A stretch of 55,452 bases of DNA from Lentimicrobiaceae bacterium (lineage in GTDB: Bacteria; Bacteroidota; Bacteroidia; Bacteroidales; F082). The translations under genes were made by a program, and so were the position numbers. The notes under the pieces were generated by a model. That model worked only from the letters and a program-made list of their open reading frames with translations. It did not search any database and had not been told where the DNA came from. The stretch lies in assembly GCA_015061295.1 (NCBI GenBank), contig SUWU01000015.1, positions 1 to 55,452 on the forward strand. The letters run 5' to 3'. Of the stretch, positions 54,854-55,452 are shown piece by piece (within the stretch, counting starts at the first letter, position 1; each line of letters starts with the position of its first letter).

Positions 54854-55452
54854 TTACTTCTTAATGCTCAATATCAATCCTAAGACTACTCCAAGGAATG
54901 CTGCGAACAACACTTGATAATTTCCTGGCAATAGGAATGTGATTGTATGAGCTGGATACCAGAACAATGGTATGGTCTTCTTGAAAACAAAGCCATACTG
55001 TAAGTCCCAGTTGATTTTATGTGCTATTGTTTCTTGTATCTTCAACTTATTGCAGAAGAATCCTTTTAATGTTCCGCCTGTCTCGGCGATGTGGATGTCT
55101 GTCACTTTATGGAATGTCATGAAGACAGGTGCGAAGATGGTGTTCATTAAAACGCTGACTAACAAGGCTACGAAGACTTTACCTCCGCTGAAGTCGCCTC
55201 TGAACCATGCGCCTGCTTCTGAGACGCCGAAGCCTTTCTCTAACAATGCTACTGTTCCGGTTTTGAATATCGTCATGGCTGATGCAATGATGATGCCGAG
55301 GAATCCCCATACCAACATTTTAGGTAAGAGACCGAAGCCTTTTTCTATGTAACAGCCTTTGCGTATTCTCAAAGCCAACATCTCACCGAATGTTCCTAAG
55401 ATGGCGAACTTGAAGAAACTCATTATCATGCCGTGCTCGGCAGTCATCGCGT
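54854..55452 (-). CDS. Multi-pass membrane protein, cut by the window edge
   Basis: At least 197 residues with about four hydrophobic segments (ILGTFGEMLAL, MLVWGFLGIIIASAMTIF, VFVALLVSVLMNTIFAPVFMTF, VLFAAFLGVVLGLILS). The frame is open to the end of the window, and the Met at 55447 is probably internal, because the protein appears to start mid-domain. It resembles a widespread Bacteroidota membrane family I cannot name. Confidence 0.65.
   Translation of the reverse strand, partial: AMTAEHGMIMSFFKFAILGTFGEMLALRIRKGCYIEKGFGLLPKMLVWGFLGIIIASAMTIFKTGTVALLEKGFGVSEAGAWFRGDFSGGKVFVALLVSVLMNTIFAPVFMTFHKVTDIHIAETGGTLKGFFCNKLKIQETIAHKINWDLQYGFVFKKTIPLFWYPAHTITFLLPGNYQVLFAAFLGVVLGLILSIKK

Overview
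The window looks like a low-GC chromosome segment of a Bacteroidales (Bacteroidota) bacterium, probably an uncultured or gut-type lineage. Four things point there. Many genes sit behind the phylum-specific promoter element TAnnTTTG. Several secreted proteins end in type IX secretion (T9SS) sorting domains. Leaders are A-rich and mostly lack Shine-Dalgarno sites. Several families are typical of the phylum (DUF4835, DUF4159, DUF3467, BspA-like LRR, Ser-type sulfatase with anSME).

Layout. 1-5000 is accessory: an antitoxin gene whose toxin survives only as a C-terminal stub, an M23 peptidase remnant, secreted or membrane orphans, a BspA-like LRR protein with a perfect 141-bp internal repeat, and a DUF4160/DUF2442-HTH pair. 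5000-9200 holds two tRNA-Val genes, dipeptidyl peptidase IV, rpsU, a XerC/D recombinase and hpf. 9267-22424 is the information-processing supercluster: tRNA-Thr, Tyr, Gly, Thr, tuf, tRNA-Trp, secE, nusG, rplKAJL, rpoB, rpoC. It starts at a textbook TTTG-N19-TAnnTTTG promoter with a palindrome over the expected start site. 22439-24466 holds DUF3467 and, convergent with it, pyrBI, whose leader has the layout of a UTP-sensing attenuator.

24559-35165 is a five-gene co-directional cassette of exported proteins: a lipoprotein, a T9SS protein, a YadA-head/tail-fibre-like protein, a short T9SS protein and a 2136-residue SpvB/FG-GAP/RHS giant. 35192-41514 carries argS, rsmE, a DUF4159 gene, a small zinc-finger gene, a serine-type sulfatase and its likely maturase. 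41636-42849 holds a tiny protein with a sortase-like C-terminal signal overlapping a fimbrillin-like lipoprotein. 42868-53008 is mostly housekeeping: NifX-like, S4 and MBL-fold genes, dapA, an M14 carboxypeptidase, bamD, rpoZ, coaBC, DUF4835 and recN.

53009-55452 is accessory again. It has a strongly folded leader or ncRNA (about 38 bp of nested stems) ahead of a small secreted protein, then an ORF6N gene broken by one in-frame TGA and flanked by 86-bp direct repeats that carry its promoter. A membrane protein cut by the window edge ends the segment.

The strongest candidates for something undescribed are the structured RNA at 53294-53483, the RHS cassette, the pyrBI attenuator and the sortase-like small protein. 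All identifications come from reading the sequence; no database search was run.
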